The position numbers and the translations under genes were made by a program. From contig JAHRWC010000256.1 in NCBI GenBank assembly GCA_019090365.1, positions 1 through 17,765 on the forward strand: a stretch of DNA of 17,765 nt, written 5' to 3'. The first letter of the stretch is position 1. Every line of letters begins with the position of its first letter. Below are positions 16,796 through 17,765 of the stretch, piece after piece. The notes under the pieces were generated by a model. It searched no databases. It was not told where the DNA came from and saw only the letters and a list, made by a program, of their open reading frames with translations. The DNA is from Flavobacteriaceae bacterium (GTDB taxonomy: Bacteria; Bacteroidota; Bacteroidia; Flavobacteriales; Flavobacteriaceae).

Positions 16796-17765
16796 CTATT
16801 CTCTAATTATTCTTTTAATTAAAGTATTTGATTCTCCTTCAACTTTAACAAAATACATTCCTGAAGCATATGCTTCTAATGAAATCATTGTTTCTGTTGT
16901 TGAATTTGATAAGTTTTTAACTTGAATTATACGACCATTCACATCTATTATAGTAGCTGAAACTAATGCTTCAGAACCATTATTGATTAATCGTATAACA
17001 CCGCTTGTAGGGTTCGGAAGTAATTGAATACCATTACTAAACTCTGAATCATTAATTCCTAACAATTCATCAACAGTAAGTTCGAATGTACATGTAGCAT
17101 CATTACCTGAATCATCAATTGTAGTCATTGTAATTACAGTAACACCTTCCCCTACTTCAGTTCCAGCAATTGGATCCTGAGTTATTACAGGAGAAGCAGT
17201 ACAGTTATCAGTAGCTGTTGCATCACCAGTATAATCTGGAATTGTAAATAATTCACCTTGATTAACTATTTCAGTTAAATCTGCAGGGCAAGTTAATTCT
17301 GGATCCATATCATCTACTACGGTTACAGTTTGTACACATGTATTTACATTTCCTGAATCATCTGTTACTGTCCATGTTACAAGATTATCACCTAATAAAT
17401 ATTCCGAAGGAGCATTATTTGTAACTGAAGCTACACCACAATTATCATCTGTTGTAGGGTCATCTAAAACTACTCCAGTTGCAGAACAACTATTTGCATC
17501 TGTACTCACTTCAATATTAGCAGCACAAGAAATTGTAGGGTTTACACCATCAACAACTGTTACTACTTGAACACAAGTATTTGTAAGTCCTGCTGTATCT
17601 GTAACTGTCCATGTTACATCGGTATCACCGATTAAATAAACTGTAGGAGCATTATTAGTAACTGAAGCTACACCACAATTGTCATCAGTTGCAGGGTCAT
17701 TTAAAACTACTCCTGAAGCAGAACAACTATTAACATCAGTACTCACTTCTACATTTGCTGCACAA
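16796..17765 (-). CDS. HYR-repeat surface protein with T9SS C-terminal sorting domain, 5' end outside window
   Basis: The frame is open from the right window edge to the TAG at 16796-16798; the apparent GTG start at 17746 is an internal Val in a repeat, so the gene is 5'-truncated by the window. About 322 residues are visible. They contain two near-identical 79-residue HYR (hyalin-type Ig-like) units with 'DDNCGVASVTNNAP' and 'VTWTVTD', a third, diverged HYR unit beginning 'CPADLTEIVNQG', and then a type A T9SS sorting domain (about the last 85 residues: 'LLPNPTSG', 'DVNGRII', 'YASGMYFVKV', ending 'IKRIIRE'). The protein is therefore expected to cross the outer membrane by the type IX system, lose the sorting domain and be attached to or released from the surface. 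HYR arrays commonly act as stalks or adhesion modules; the functional head, if any, lies outside the window. It has its own terminator. Confidence 0.92.
   Translation of the reverse strand, partial: CAANVEVSTDVNSCSASGVVLNDPATDDNCGVASVTNNAPTVYLIGDTDVTWTVTDTAGLTNTCVQVVTVVDGVNPTISCAANIEVSTDANSCSATGVVLDDPTTDDNCGVASVTNNAPSEYLLGDNLVTWTVTDDSGNVNTCVQTVTVVDDMDPELTCPADLTEIVNQGELFTIPDYTGDATATDNCTASPVITQDPIAGTEVGEGVTVITMTTIDDSGNDATCTFELTVDELLGINDSEFSNGIQLLPNPTSGVIRLINNGSEALVSATIIDVNGRIIQVKNLSNSTTETMISLEAYASGMYFVKVEGESNTLIKRIIRE
17292..17765 (-). repeat. Two tandem 237-bp HYR repeat units
   Basis: Units 17292-17528 and 17529-17765 repeat with a period of exactly 237 bp (79 codons). The halves nearer the N-terminus of each unit are almost identical in DNA: the stretches from 17409 and from 17646 differ by only a few scattered bases over about 65 nt, while the rest of each unit has drifted. 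The array probably continues past the window edge. Confidence 0.85.

Overview
The window looks like chromosomal DNA from a marine-type member of the Bacteroidota, most likely Flavobacteriaceae. Four things point there: low G+C with strong A/T third-position bias; start codons without a clear Shine-Dalgarno sequence; copies of the Bacteroidota -7 promoter element (TAnnTTTG) ahead of two genes; and a gene at the right edge that ends in a type IX secretion (T9SS) sorting domain. Three signal peptides are also predicted to be cut just before a glutamine, a Bacteroidota habit. I cannot name a genus.

Layout. (1) 1-2994: three tightly packed + strand genes with gaps of 4 and 1 nt: the end of a beta-propeller protein, an exported M1-family zinc metallopeptidase and a YdeI/OmpD-associated-type small protein. 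(2) 3065-6355: a large exported protein with an N-terminal TolB-like propeller joined to an amidohydrolase. (3) 6410-7660: a DEAD-box RNA helicase with a basic tail. (4) 7702-9315: a SulP-family anion transporter with a STAS domain. (5) 9437-9814: a small LysM protein, closed by a strong terminator, then 9883-10641: a TauE/SafE-family permease. (6) 10718-15881: a two-gene unit of a sortilin/VPS10-like multi-Asp-box propeller protein and an S9 prolyl-oligopeptidase-type lipoprotein, closed by a strong terminator. (7) 16008-16586: a Cu/Zn superoxide dismutase lipoprotein, closed by a terminator. (8) 16796-17765, minus strand, cut by the window edge: the C-terminal part of a HYR-repeat, T9SS-secreted surface protein with its own terminator. 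Genes 7 and 8 converge.

Working together. Much of the window encodes envelope or exported proteins that handle peptides or oxidants outside the cytoplasm: M1 peptidase, propeller-amidohydrolase, VPS10-like protein plus S9 peptidase, and SodC. This fits a protein- and peptide-scavenging heterotroph. Two transporters (SulP and TauE/SafE) could move sulfur oxyanions, but nothing here fixes their substrate. I see no tRNA, rRNA, CRISPR array, insertion sequence, phage gene or recognisable defence system. I do not think the window holds a clearly new system. The most interesting points are the VPS10-like/S9 pair, the Cys/His tail on the amidohydrolase, a possible promoter element lying in a terminator loop, and the near-identical tandem HYR units at the right edge.
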